A DNA stretch of 64,000 nucleotides from Doryteuthis pealeii (taxonomy: Eukaryota; Mollusca; Cephalopoda; Myopsida; Loliginidae). Where the stretch lies: positions 92,387,915 through 92,451,914 of the forward strand of contig CM042145.1 of NCBI GenBank assembly GCA_023376005.1, read 5' to 3'. Shown here piece by piece: positions 24,091-34,215 of this stretch. How positions within the stretch are numbered: the stretch's first letter is position 1; the number at the start of each line of letters is the position of its first letter. A program made the translations under genes and the position numbers. Under the pieces are notes generated by a model. The model searched no databases, was not told where the DNA came from, and was given only the letters and a program-made list of their open reading frames with translations.

Positions 24091-24320
24091 GATTGGGGCT
24101 TGCCATAAGGGCAATGGGGTTGGGGCAATCATATAGGCGCTAGGGCTCGACATGACCAGCCGAATGATCGGAGAGGACCTCTCCGACCGCCCGTCTAGCT
24201 TAAGAAAGGGCCAAAGTGGAGTATTGCAAGTCATGAACTGCTCATCCACCTGGGTTCTATCCTTAAGCATCACGGGTCGCCACCCACGGTCAACAGGTGG
24301 CCCCATTGGGGGAGTCTGAT
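24091..24320 (+). repeat. RepA central fragment
   Basis: Contains ttgccataagggcaat, cgctagggctcgacatgacc, the palindromic ggagaggacctctcc block and the caccacctgg-type block. Abuts element C directly. Confidence 0.8.
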
Positions 24321-24524
24321 AAAGGAAATGACTTAGCGGGAAATAAAATATTGAGTTAATCGCAATATTGATGGTTGATACAAGTTTTAACCGAATAAGT
24401 CACTGTTATAATGAATATATAGTGCTCAATATGTGAGAGCAGATTTAGTATTACGGCGTAAATTGAAATAACGTACTCGAGTTTCACTATATGGATGTTC
24501 AAAGTTAATTCCAATGAATTAATC

Positions 24525-24618
24525 AAGATATTGATTAATTACAGGCAATTGCGGAAGTGAATATTGCAATTATGACCGTTTTCAACAGTCATAATTGCCT
24601 GTAATTAATCAATATCTT
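24525..24618. repeat. Foldback with 26-bp perfect arms
   Basis: Arms 24525-24550 and 24593-24618 (gatattgattaattacagg and complement) are perfect. An inner pair, gcaattatgac (24566) and gtcataattgc (24588), competes for the same right-hand bases. Confidence 0.85.
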
Positions 24619-24837
24619 TAAAAAAAAAAAAAAAAAGCTTGGTACATCTTCAGTGATGTCACCAATCTCATCTTCCCATGCTTTCTTCTCATAATCAAAT
24701 TGACACGCAAATCAAACAAGTTTGAACCCCCCCCAAAGCATCCAGTTGTTTACCAACAATCAACCATTACATTAAGAACAGTCATTTTCTTGGAACTGAT
24801 TATCGCATAAGAACCAAAAAGAATCAATATGTATTTA

Positions 24838-25110
24838 TCCAACCCATCCACATGAGCAGGATGCAACACAAGATCGGTTCTTAAGTGGAGTTTAACTTGT
24901 TTGAATTCAGTTTTTCTTCTCCTAAACGGGTTACCCTATCAAGGTTGAAGAGCCCAGTCTGCCCTACTATTTACCCTAATTGGAGGAATAAGAGAAGGAT
25001 TCGTGCCTTTCCCAAAGGGCATTGATAAAAAAATTGAAATCAATGAGCCTCATCCAGTATTTGAACTTGGCTTGTTGAGTCCATTTTCTAATACAGCAAC
25101 CACTACACCT
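24838..25110 (-). repeat. SINE-2, tRNA-derived
   Basis: Reverse-strand copy with an A-rich-end block (agcaggatgcaacacaagat), the cttctcctaaacgggttacc block, cagtctgccctactatttac, and a tRNA-like head at the far end (tatttgaacttggc box B, caaccactacacc box A complement). Confidence 0.75.
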
Positions 25111-25111
25111 T

Positions 25112-25480
25112 CAATATTTAGATATATGTGCATTTACCCAACCCCTCCATTAGCAGAATGTGACACAAAGTCAGCATTTAAATGTAGTTTAACAGGTTTG
25201 AATTCAGAGTTTTTCTTTTCCTAAACTAGTTGTCATACCAAGGTTAGTTTGGTTTGTTTTGTTTTATGGCATATCAACCTCAGTGGGTCATTTAATGCCG
25301 ACATACCAAGGTTAATGAGCCCAGTCAGCCCTATTTATGTATCCACAAGGAATAGTTACATAGATACCTCTCCCAAGGATGGGTATTAGCACTATGTGAA
25401 ATGCAAACAGCCTCGTCCAGGAATTGAACTCAGTTTGCCGTGTCAATTTTCCATGATAATAACCGTTACACCACAAACGT
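25112..25480 (-). repeat. SINE-2 copy interrupted by a 55-bp insert
   Basis: Same family as 24838-25110, head to tail with it. The body is split at 25247-25301. The tRNA-like head is at 25420-25475. Confidence 0.8.
25247..25301 (-). mobile_element. RepA tail-only insertion with 13-bp target duplication
   Basis: CATACCAAGGTTA occurs at 25234-25246 and again at 25302-25314. Between them lie only 55 bp: the RepA end module plus an A-rich tail (read on the minus strand, a CATTAAATGACCCACTGAGG block, TTGATATGCC, then AAAACAAAACAAACC). This is what a severely 5'-truncated target-primed insertion leaves. Confidence 0.85.
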
Positions 25481-25978
25481 CTCCAAAATAGTCAATAGGT
25501 TAGTATGGAAGTCTAGACTCTGGGCAAGGTTTTTAAAAAAAAATTTTATTTCTATTTTTTAAATTTTTAAATTTTTAATATCCTTAGTTCGATAAAGGTC
25601 AATTAGGCCGTTGAATTTTTAGCAACTTGTAAACAGATATAATTTTATGAGATATCAACAGAGTTATTTTTAACGAGATAAACTGTTCATCCAAATAATC
25701 AAGAGAGAACTGCTAATTGAAATATTTAAATTTTCATGTGTTGACGTGAAAGAAAGAATAAATCAATATTCATAAGATCAAAATTCATTACAAAACTCAA
25801 TTAACTTTGGGGAAAAAAGAGTTAATTTTATTCAGGTTGTTCATTCATTGAGGAGTGAAACATCAACAGTAAAAAGAAAAAAAAAAAAAACAAAAACCCC
25901 CCCCCCCCCCCAAAAACCCATTTGCATGCAACTTAATGATTCAAGCATCATTTTCTTTCACATTTGCAGAGAAACAGG
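25481..25978. other. Unassigned AT-rich sequence with homopolymers
   Basis: Includes a poly-A run and a C-run near 25878-25912. Nothing else recognised. Confidence 0.4.
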
Positions 25979-25979
25979 C

Positions 25980-26405
25980 ATTCCACTGTGGTGTAATGGT
26001 TAACAAGCTAGTCATGCAGATCTATTACTACTGAATAAAAAGTTCAATCCTCAGAGAATGCTCCATACTTATGATTTTGTGTTACGTGTTACATCTTACC
26101 CATGGTGAACAGGTTGAGTAAAAAAAGCCCTCTATTGTGGTTTAAGGGTTAGCAAGCTAATCTTGCAGATCCATTACTACTGAATAACGAGTTCAAACCT
26201 CAATGATGGACCCATACTGTGACTGTGTCACATCCTACCTGTGGTGAATGGGTTGGGTAAAAAGGGCATGCCATCGTAGTGTAATGGTTAGCAAGCTAGT
26301 CTCGCAGCGTCATTACTACTGTATAGTGACTTTGACCCTCACTAGATGCCCCATACTTGTGACTTTGTGTCATATCATACTCATGGCGAATGCATTGGGT
26401 TATGA
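25980..26405 (+). repeat. Three tandem tRNA-like units (SINE-3)
   Basis: Three consecutive units of about 130-140 bp start at about 25984, 26132 and 26272. Each has a box-A-like segment (gtgtaatggttaacaagcta, in changed forms), a variable loop with attactactg and a box-B-like segment (agttcaatcctca, gagttcaaacctca, gactttgaccctca), then a shared tail gtgtcac/atcata/gtgaatgggttg. A partial relative is at 33365-33450. Confidence 0.75.
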
Positions 26406-26461
26406 ATATAACCATAATCAACCAAAGAATGTATATCATATTGAGATTTTTTATTATTATT

Positions 26462-26600
26462 AGTACTCCACACTCCTTCGACCTTGACCTTGAGCCTCAC
26501 CATCAGATGCAGTTTAGTGTCATACCCAGGACACCACATTTTTGGGGGAGGTGGTGTTACTCCTCTTCTATGGATGCAGTCAGTGGACTGTGTCATTTGA
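26462..26600 (+). repeat. RepA fragment
   Basis: Blocks cctcaccatcagatgcagtt, gtcatacccaggacac and gttactcctcttctatgg in RepA order. Confidence 0.65.
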
Positions 26601-26905
26601 ACATTTTCAGCCTTATTTCTAAGAGTGGAAACATCTTCATCAGTGTGCGTGGCCTCAGAAGTGGATTTGTAATTAACTTGATAATGAAAAACTTTTACAA
26701 AGTCTCATTACTTAATGGACTAACCTTATACAAATCTATATGATTTTATATGAAGAGATCTGATTTGTGAAAAGTTAAAGAAAAATAAATGTTAAGAAAG
26801 AAACCTTACTACAAATTTAATCCTATCTGAATATAAAACTGAGCAGATTCTGGACAAGAATTTAAAATAGTTCTTTAGTTATCTTGGAAATGTGTGTAAA
26901 AATAT
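26600..26905. other. Unassigned sequence
   Basis: Nothing recognised before the CA array. Confidence 0.4.
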
Positions 26906-26909
26906 GATT

Positions 26910-27136
26910 GAACACACACACACACACACACAGAAACATTCATTCACGCACACACATAGAGAAACATTCATTCACACACACACACACACACATTCATTCA
27001 CACACACACACACACACAGAGAAACATTCATTCACACACACACACACACACACAGAGAAACATTCATTCACACACACACACACACACACACAGAAACTTC
27101 ATTCACACACACACACACACACACACAAGAAACATT

Positions 27137-27179
<43 letters not shown>

Positions 27180-27186
27180 AAACATT

Positions 27187-27222
<36 letters not shown>

Positions 27223-27346
27223 CATTCATTCACACTCACACACACACAGAAACATTCACACGCACACACACATTCACACACACACACACACACACACAGA
27301 AACATTCATTCACACTCACACACACACACACACACACAGAAACATT

Positions 27347-27424
<78 letters not shown>

Positions 27425-27451
27425 ACATTCATTCACACACACACACACATT

Positions 27452-27486
<35 letters not shown>

Positions 27487-27830
27487 TCACACACACACAC
27501 ACACACACACAGAAACATTCATTCACACACACACACACACACACACAGAAACATTCATTCACACACACACACACACACACACAGAAACATTCATTCACAC
27601 ACACACACACACACACAGAAACATTCATTCACACACACACACACACACATTCATTCACACACACACACACACACAGAGAACACACACACACACACACACA
27701 CATTCATTCATTCACACACACACACAGAGAAACATTCATTCACACACACACACACACACACAGAGAAACATTCATTCACACACATTCACACAGAAACATT
27801 CATTCACACCATCACACACAGACAGTGAAC
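26910..27830 (+). repeat. CA array with regularly spaced GAAACATTCATT
   Basis: About 0.9 kb of CA repeats interrupted roughly every 30-60 bp by agaaacattcattcacac or attcattcacac. At least 20 interruptions are present. His/Thr-only reading frames of over 300 residues are artefacts. Confidence 0.95.
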
Positions 27831-27834
27831 AATT

Positions 27835-28190
27835 ATCAGTCTTCTTCATAAATGACATTGTTTAAATGTTCTATTTACAAAAATGCCTTGGGAGGGTTGA
27901 CATGATTGTTCTTGGCAGTAAAAACCTGCAAGACTAACACTCCAACCCCCACCCTCTACCCACAACACTGCCAAACCAAATTTGTCAACAGCAATCAGTA
28001 TAAAAATGTCAAACATCTTAGCAGCAAATATGTGGTAGCTAGAACCATTCCTTGGACAACATATTCTTTACAAAATCTCTAGGCGAGTCATGTCAACAAC
28101 TCTTCAGTATTATGTCACAATAGCAGAATTGTTATTAACAGTAAAATAAGTATAAAAGCTTTGACAATGTCAACATTTTTTTAGATAAAT
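27835..28190. other. Unassigned sequence
   Basis: No gene, RNA or repeat recognised. Confidence 0.4.
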
Positions 28191-28193
28191 AAA

Positions 28194-28195
<2 letters not shown>

Positions 28196-28242
<47 letters not shown>
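28196..28242. repeat. TA microsatellite
   Basis: Pure TA run. Confidence 0.95.
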
Positions 28243-28245
<3 letters not shown>

Positions 28246-28477
28246 CACATTGTGCTTAATCTGCTTCCTCCTCAGTTTCACATTAGTCTATGATGTGTAC
28301 GCTATATGTAAATATATACCAAACATTTGCTTCCTACTTTTTAGAGTATACAGTAAAACAATAAAGCCACAATGAAAAGGTCATATGATAAATATGCTTA
28401 TCAAGTGAGTATACAGTAAACTCATCATAGCAGGATTCTGTTCTAATGACACCATTTAATGAAACAAAGTCTAAGGC

Positions 28478-28535
28478 AGTCATGGGCAAACTGCGGCCCC
28501 CTGGTGCTTTCTGAATGACCAGCCCAAGACTTCAA
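28478..28535 (+). repeat. Possible hAT-type non-autonomous element end
   Basis: The phrase cagtcatgggcaaactgcgg followed by ccc resembles the start of widespread hAT-related repeats in animals. A partner end was not firmly located; ccggcctgcgaca at 29391 is a candidate. Confidence 0.35.
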
Positions 28536-28539
28536 TTTT

Positions 28540-28777
28540 TTATATTTTTTTTTTATAAAAAAGATCTTTTTACTGAAGATAAAGATAAAAAAAAAATGAA
28601 TAAATAAAAAAAAACTTTAAAAAAAAAAAAAAAAAAAACTTTTCCCTATTTATAAGGCAGATGCTTATGCATAATGGTCTTGTGCAGATTCCTTTAAATA
28701 AAAAAAAATTTTTTTAGATATTTTTTAAATAATATTAAATAATTCAGAAAATGTAAAAAATATTTTTTTTTTAAATT

Positions 28778-28817
<40 letters not shown>

Positions 28818-28922
28818 TTTTATAAATAATTACAAAAATTTATTTAAATAATTGAGAAAATTTTTTTTTTGATAATTCAACCCCAGCCAAAAAAAAAAAA
28901 CAAAAAAAAAAAAAAAAAAAAC
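28540..28922. repeat. Long A and T homopolymer tracts
   Basis: Runs of A or T of 10-40 bases near 28620, 28775-28812 and 28890-28920. No other structure. Confidence 0.9.
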
Positions 28923-28924
28923 AG

Positions 28925-29110
28925 GGACCAGGGAGTTTATTTTGTTGAGGTGGATTGCCACAACTAACGTCAGCTTCCCACTTTACCACACAAATTAGAT
29001 TACCCCAGGTGTTCTAATCATGCGCTGAGTTGACAGGGACCTGTAGCAAAAACCCAGAACCATGCGATTCCTAGGCAGGTGCACTACCAATTGAGATAAA
29101 CTGGTCCCTT
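28925..29110 (-). repeat. SINE-1, reverse
   Basis: Minus-strand copy with cgctgagttgacagggacc and a head ending at ggtgcactaccaattgagat. Diverged. Confidence 0.7.
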
Positions 29111-29144
29111 ATAAACCAACTGTAAAAAAAAAAAAAAAAAGTGA

Positions 29145-29470
29145 AGTTAGCGAAGTGGCCTATTGTCGGTATCAGCCAGGCAGCGAGGGATTCTATCCCT
29201 TTTTGCTAACGCTAAACCAGGGAGATTATTTTTTGCTGAGGTGGAGCGCCATACCTACTGTCAGCTCCCAACTTTATTGCACAAATCCGTGATTTGTGTT
29301 ACTCATACGCTGAGTTGGCAGGGACCAATCCCGAGCTCAGAACTTTTGCGATTCCAAGGCGAGCTAAGTAAAAATTGGCCTTGTGTCACATCCGGCCTGC
29401 GACAGAAGAGTCTACTGTATTAATCATTTCATATCAAAAAGAATAAGCAGCTTATATCAATATTATCCTA
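29145..29470 (-). repeat. SINE-1, reverse, with ~95-bp flank shared with 32271-32367
   Basis: SINE-1 body 29145-29375 (gattctatccctttttgc, gctgagttggcagggacc). The following block (ccttgtgtcacatcc, agaagagtctact, agaataagcagcttatatca) is repeated beside the SINE-1 copy at 32090-32270, so the two loci share a junction. Confidence 0.75.
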
Positions 29471-29739
29471 ATCCTTTTCAACTATTACTTGTCATTGTCA
29501 GATTTGTCCACATACAGATGTATACATATTGTTATGAAGTCCTGTTGCTTGTTTTGTAAACATAGTTTACTGAAATGGTGGACAGGTATGCCAAGGTCAT
29601 TTGTTGACAAGTGATATTATGTAAACAAAAAATGTTTATGTTTCAAAAGTTAAAATAGGAAAGTAAAAGCTTAGTGGTACCATGCCAACCAGTGGTACCA
29701 CGACAAAAAAAAAAAAAAAAAGCAGCACTGGATATATGT

Positions 29740-30030
29740 ATTTAACAACCCCTCCGCACAAGCAGGATGTGATATTAGGTCAGTTTCTTAAGTGGAGTTT
29801 AATAGGTTTGAATTCAGAGTTTTCCTTCTCCTAGACTGGTTACCCAGCCAAGGTTAAAGAACCCAATCTGCCCTACTATTTGCCTATAGCTGGAGGGAGA
29901 ATAGTTGGATTCATACATTTCTCAAGGTTATTAGCACTATGTGAAATGCAAACAGCTTAGTCTAGGATTTGAACTCAGGTCGACGAGTCCATTTCGTACG
30001 ACTAACCACTACACCACGCACTTCCATATA
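29740..30030 (-). repeat. SINE-2, reverse, nearly full length
   Basis: Runs from cccctccgcacaagcagg to the tRNA-like head whose complement is gtgtagtggttagtcgtacg; box B complement gatttgaactc. Carries all body blocks. Confidence 0.85.
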
Positions 30031-30183
30031 TAAGCAGCTTATGGATTTGATCAAGAGGGGAAAGTCGTAGATCTGGAAACAAAAAGGAAAGAATCCTTCA
30101 ACCAGAGACCTGAACACAAAAGTGTATTTTTGAGGGTTTAGTTATTTTACATCTAACTATTTTGTGCCTTGTTTGACAAGGAG

Positions 30184-30272
30184 GCTTTTATTATTTCAAG
30201 AAACATTGTGTAATCAAAACGAGTTTTATTATACTCATTTTGATTACACAATCTTCTTGAAATAATAAAAGC
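30184..30272. repeat. Foldback with ~38-bp arms
   Basis: Arms gcttttattatttcaagaa... (30184-30222) and the complement (30235-30272) enclose a 12-nt loop. The right arm is followed by a tandem-unit piece (ttctttgatctagaagaaaa). Confidence 0.8.
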
Positions 30273-30345
30273 TAAGATTCTTTGATCTAGAAGAAAAATT
30301 CTTAGCAGTGTACTTATTTATAGGGAATATTTATAGGAATATTAG

Positions 30346-31008
30346 ACAAGACGGGACCCATTGAGCTCTGGGTAGATAATTGGGATTAGAGAAAAGTGAG
30401 TTTGCCAAGCGAATTAAATTTAAAAAAATATATACATATGGCCTGAGAATAAAAATACCCCCCCCAAAAAAAAAACATTAAAATCATTTTGTAAGATTTC
30501 TAAGAAAGGGAACGTTTGACCCAATTTAAATTTATTAAGAGCCAAGAAGTTTGCTGGGGTTGGCTGCTTATAAAACTTAACATACAAATCCATTTCAAAC
30601 TCTCCAATCTCTCTCTACACTCACTGAGAAACTAACATATATAATAAGGAAAGTGACAGGCAGAATGAGAGGTAAAAGACAGGTCAGTTTTTGACTTAAT
30701 TGTAAATTACAACTAATTAGAACCAATTAAAATTGATTTTTTTTTTCCAAACATAACTCAATCCTAGACCTAAGGAATAGGTTAGCATATTTTTTTGTGT
30801 CATTAAACTAAACAGCAAAAAAGCTTTTAGGAGACAAACATTGATTCACTCAGCTTTAGTATGATAATATAGAAAATTCAAAAGGAAGGTTTCTGATGCA
30901 GGCTATAATCAAATTTCAATAGATACAAAATATTTTTATACTTCAAATCTTATGTATTTAAAGAATTTTAAAAAAGTTCCTTGTAAATTTATCTTGCAAT
31001 AATTACCA
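30346..31008. other. Unassigned AT-rich sequence
   Basis: No gene or repeat recognised. Confidence 0.4.
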
Positions 31009-31016
31009 GGGTTGTG

Positions 31017-31293
31017 GAGTCGGGGTCAGAGTTGGAAGCAATTAAGGGATCACTGGAGTCAGAGACAGTAAAACTATACAGACTCCAACTCCAGTAGAAT
31101 TTACCCTTTATATGACCCCAGTTTAGTTTGCAAAGTTATACAGTGCACATTTCTTATGAATAGATATTTAAAAAAATTATGGTTTCATATTTATTTGTAG
31201 GTCATAATCACTTAATTATATAAAGAGGAGTCAGAGTTGTCAAAAATAGAGGAGTCAGAGTCAAAGGTTTTGTGTTCTAACTCCACCGCCCTG
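31017..31293. mobile_element. hAT-like MITE with 8-bp target duplication
   Basis: Begins CAGGGTTGTGGAGTC and ends in CTCCACCGCCCTG, an inverted repeat typical of hAT superfamily ends (CAGGG). Flanks are ATAATTAC (31009-31016) and ACAATTAC (31294-31301), an 8-bp duplication with one mismatch, the hAT length. The interior is repeated GGAGTCAGAGT-type sequence and has no frame. Confidence 0.8.
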
Positions 31294-31388
31294 ACAATTA
31301 CCCAGGAAAACTTCCTACTGATGTCATTATTAGGGAGTTGCCTTTTTTGTTCTTCTTTTTCAAAAGATAAGCATTTACATAAGTTTTC

Positions 31389-31616
31389 GGAGCATATGAC
31401 CTTTAGGCACCCCTTTTTAATCTCGATTAAGTAAGGACTTTTTTTTTCATTTGCACCGTCAATATCCGGTTGTTTTAACAGACGATTTTTAGATTTAAAA
31501 AAAATTATAAAACTAACCCCTAACCCTAACAAACAACCGGATATTGACGGTGTAAATGAAAAACATGTCCTTTCTTAATCGAGATCAAAAAGGGGTGCCT
31601 AAAGGTAATATGGTCC
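31389..31616. mobile_element. Foldback MITE, ~85-bp inverted arms
   Basis: The left arm holds ctttaggcacccctttttaa and caccgtcaatatccggttg, and the right arm holds their complements. The spacer of about 55 bp includes ctaacccctaaccctaac, which resembles two to three telomere-type repeats. Confidence 0.85.
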
Positions 31617-31689
31617 AAGTTTTCTAATATCAAAGTTAAATCTCTCTTCAAGGAGTGAATTTACAAAACACTTAATCTTTTCATGAGGG

Positions 31690-31930
31690 TTATTCAATAA
31701 ATAAGGTGAATTTTGCCCAAGGAGTTGACAATTGGAAGCACTGTTTACAGTTGCACCTTTTTTGAGGATATCAAGAATGATGGCCCTTCCATGTCCCAGA
31801 AGACTGTCAGCATGACCTTCTTTACTGACCGCTGTGCTCAGAACTTTTTCTTTACCAGGGAGTTGGTGTGTTTCCATTGCATTGACTGTCCTAACGACTC
31901 ACTCGTAGTAGAGCAAATCCATGTTTAGCA
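31690..31930 (-). pseudogene. Mariner transposase fragment, frameshifted
   Basis: Reading the minus strand, one frame gives MQWKHTNSLVKKKF, a stop, then VKKVMLTVFWDMEGP; the next frame continues ILDILKKGATVNSASNCQLL and QNSPYLLNNP. These together form the central part of a mariner-family transposase, including the aspartate of the FWDxxG segment, split by a frameshift. N- and C-terminal parts are missing. Mariner transposases cut and paste DNA at TA sites. This copy cannot be active. Confidence 0.75.
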
Positions 31931-32089
31931 CTTTTGCAAACACTTTTTTGGCTAAAACATGCTTCTCCATAAATATCACACATGTTTTGCAGCTATCAGC
32001 CACCAAATATTTAATGACACACCTCGGTTCAAGCCCAGTGCACCGATTTACCGCCATTTTAAATAGCTTAAAAAAATTTTTTTTTAAAG

Positions 32090-32367
32090 TATCTGATTCT
32101 ATCCCCTTTTCACTATCGTTAGACCAAGGAGATTGTTTTTGCTGAGGTGGAGCACCACACCTTTATCGCATTGATCAGGGATTTGTGCTACTCATATGCT
32201 GAGTTGGCGGGGACCGATCTCAAACTCAGAGCCTAGCGATTCCAAGGCAGTGGCTCTACTGACTGAGCTAAGTAAAAATTGACCTTGTGTCACATCCTGT
32301 CTACAGCAGAAGAGTCTACTCTTAATGATTTCATATCAAAAAGAATAAGCAGCTTATATCAATATTA
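32090..32367 (-). repeat. SINE-1, reverse, with shared flank
   Basis: Body ccccttttcactatcgttag, atgctgagttggcgg, head tgactgagctaag (box A complement). Flank 32271-32367 matches 29376-29470. Confidence 0.8.
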
Positions 32368-32368
32368 T

Positions 32369-32650
32369 TATGGAGACGTGTGGTCTAATGGTTAGAGTCA
32401 TAGGAAATGGACTCGTCAACGTGAGTTCAATTCCTGGACGAAGCTGTTGGCATTTCACATGACGCTAATACCCTTGAGAAAGGTATGAATCCAATTCTTC
32501 CTCCATCTATGGGTAAATAGCAGGGCAGAGTGGACTCTAACCATGGCTAGGTAACCAGTCTAGGAGAAGGAAAACTCTGAATTCAAACCTGTTAAACTCC
32601 ACTTAAGAAATTGACCTTGTGTTGCATCCTGCTTGTGCGGAGGGGGTTGG
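32369..32650 (+). repeat. SINE-2, plus-strand, full tRNA-like head
   Basis: Head: box A GTGGTCTAATGGTTAGAG (32382-32399), box B GAGTTCAATTCC (about 32422). Body: acgctaatacccttgagaaa, gggtaaatagcagggcagag, aggagaaggaaaactctgaa, tgttgcatcctgcttgtg. It ends at a TATG/TA microsatellite. The best copy for defining the family. Confidence 0.88.
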
Positions 32651-33104
32651 TGTGTATGTATGTATGTATGTATGTATATATATATATATATTATCCAAAC
32701 AATGTATAGTTTATATTTAAAATAAAAAGAATAAAAAAATGCTTTTCGCAACCCCCACCCACCCCAAAAATTCTCCCTATTTTTTGAACATCCCTCGTTA
32801 TGTTTAATTAAATGATTCAGTCAAGTCAAAAAAGGACATGTGTAATTACAACTAAATGACCAGTGCAGTACGTGACAAGTACATAGTGTCTAGTAAGACA
32901 ACTAATTATTCTCAAAGCAGTTCATTTCACAATTCTGTCTCTGGATCTCTAAAGCTAATGTCTTGGAGAAAGAAAGACAAGTGCCTCAAATGTTACCAAA
33001 ATCTTGCATTTTTAAATTTTTTTTCTTTTTTAATAAAGATCAAAGACAATTTCTTAATTAATGAAGAGAGGTCACCTCCTGTGTCTTACAGCATATAAAT
33101 CCCT

Positions 33105-33345
33105 TTCAGGTCATCAGTTGGTAGAGCGTTCGGCTAAAACCACAAGGTTCCTAGTTCGATACCAGCCCTCGCCAACTCAGCATATGAGTAGCACAGAAAT
33201 TTGTGCGGTAAAGTAAGGAGCTGATGGTAGGTGTGGCGCTCCATCTCATATGCTAAAAACAATCTCCTTGGTCTAGCGCTAGTGAAAAGGGGATAGACTC
33301 CCTCGCTGATTGGCTGATACCGACTTCAGGCCACCCTGACGACTT
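33105..33345 (+). repeat. SINE-1
   Basis: Head tcagttggtagagcgttcgg (box A) and gttcgataccagcc (box B), then the usual body. Near full length. Confidence 0.85.
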
Positions 33346-33364
33346 TACTTATCACAGTACCTGC

Positions 33365-33450
33365 TGTCCCTCCTGTGGTGTAATGATTTGTCATGCTCAG
33401 TTAGCAGACCAATACTGGTGAATTCATTCCTCACTGGGTATCCTATACTT
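33365..33450 (+). repeat. SINE-3-like tRNA-derived fragment
   Basis: Reads cctgtggtgtaatgat and then gtgaattcattcctcactgg, the same layout as the triple units at 25980-26405. Confidence 0.55.
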
Positions 33451-33454
33451 TCAT

Positions 33455-33690
33455 TGATTCTAATGGCATGTCAATACATCTCAGGTTATTTTATGCTTAA
33501 AAGGTTAGGGAATCATGTTCCTTGTACATTTAGATTTAGATTTTTTATGTAGTTGTTTCTGAACAGATTTTTTTTTTTTTTCACAGTCCTATCGAATAGG
33601 AATTATTTTTCAACAGATCTATTTGATCCATAGATACATTGATATGGCATTAAATGGCCTGAAAAGGGTTGATATGCCATAAAACAAAAC
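33455..33690. repeat. RepA-related element ending in the A-rich tail module
   Basis: Ends on the plus strand with ggcattaaatggcctgaaaa, ggttgatatgcc and an ataaaacaaaacaacc tail. The left end carries a reversed diverged copy of the same module. Confidence 0.7.
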
Positions 33691-33774
33691 AACCAAATCA
33701 ACTTGAAGAATTATCACTTTGTTAAACTTTGAAGTAACAAATCTTCAAGTCATCCTACAAAACTAGGAACCAAA

Positions 33775-34215
33775 AAATCTGTCATTTACATTTTTTGGAC
33801 TATTGTCCTCATCATTGTTATATACACATTTTGGCTGATGTGCCCTCCGGCCATCGTCAGGTGTCTAGTTGGACACATGGTGCAATGGATATAAGGGTTA
33901 AGATAAAACAGTTCTAAGTGACAACCATCTATAGGTTATAGGTTCAATCCTGACCACGGGTGATAACATAGAATACTTAACATAGTTTAACACATGTACC
34001 TGATCATGGTTAACAGAATGAGAACTATCTACCCCAATGGATTAAATCAAAGGTTCAGTTTGAAGTTCCATGAAGGCTCCCGATTATGACAAGGTTCATA
34101 AGTTCAACAAGAAACACCTGAAGAAGGCCGGAGGGCACTTCAGCCAAAACATTGTGTATATAACAATAAAGAGGAGGACAACAGTCAGAAAAATCTTAAC
34201 AACACAAATTATCAA
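33775..34215. mobile_element. Penelope-like palindromic element, tRNA-like interior
   Basis: Left end, reversed: complement of CTGACGATGGCCGGAGGGCA then CATCAGCCAAAA. Right end, forward: CTGAAGAAGGCCGGAGGGCA (34113), then GCCAAAACATTG, AACAATAAAG. The arms extend into ggactattgtcctcatc and complement. Inside are a tRNA-like box A (gtgcaatggatataaggg) and box B (ggttcaatcc). Same layout as 42784-43256. Confidence 0.65.

Noticed and set aside
26892..27851. CRISPR-like array (regular repeats with spacers)
   Set aside because: Spacers are CA repeats of varying length and the organism is eukaryotic; it is a compound microsatellite.
31237..31532. Open frames on both strands around 31.2-31.5 kb
   Set aside because: They cross the hAT-like MITE and the foldback MITE boundaries, so they cannot be one gene.
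33775..34215. Hammerhead call for the CTGAAGAAGGCC end motif
   Set aside because: CTGANGA and a GAAA-like element flank a hairpin, but no GTC-type cleavage site follows at the right distance, so only the two stronger motifs were called.
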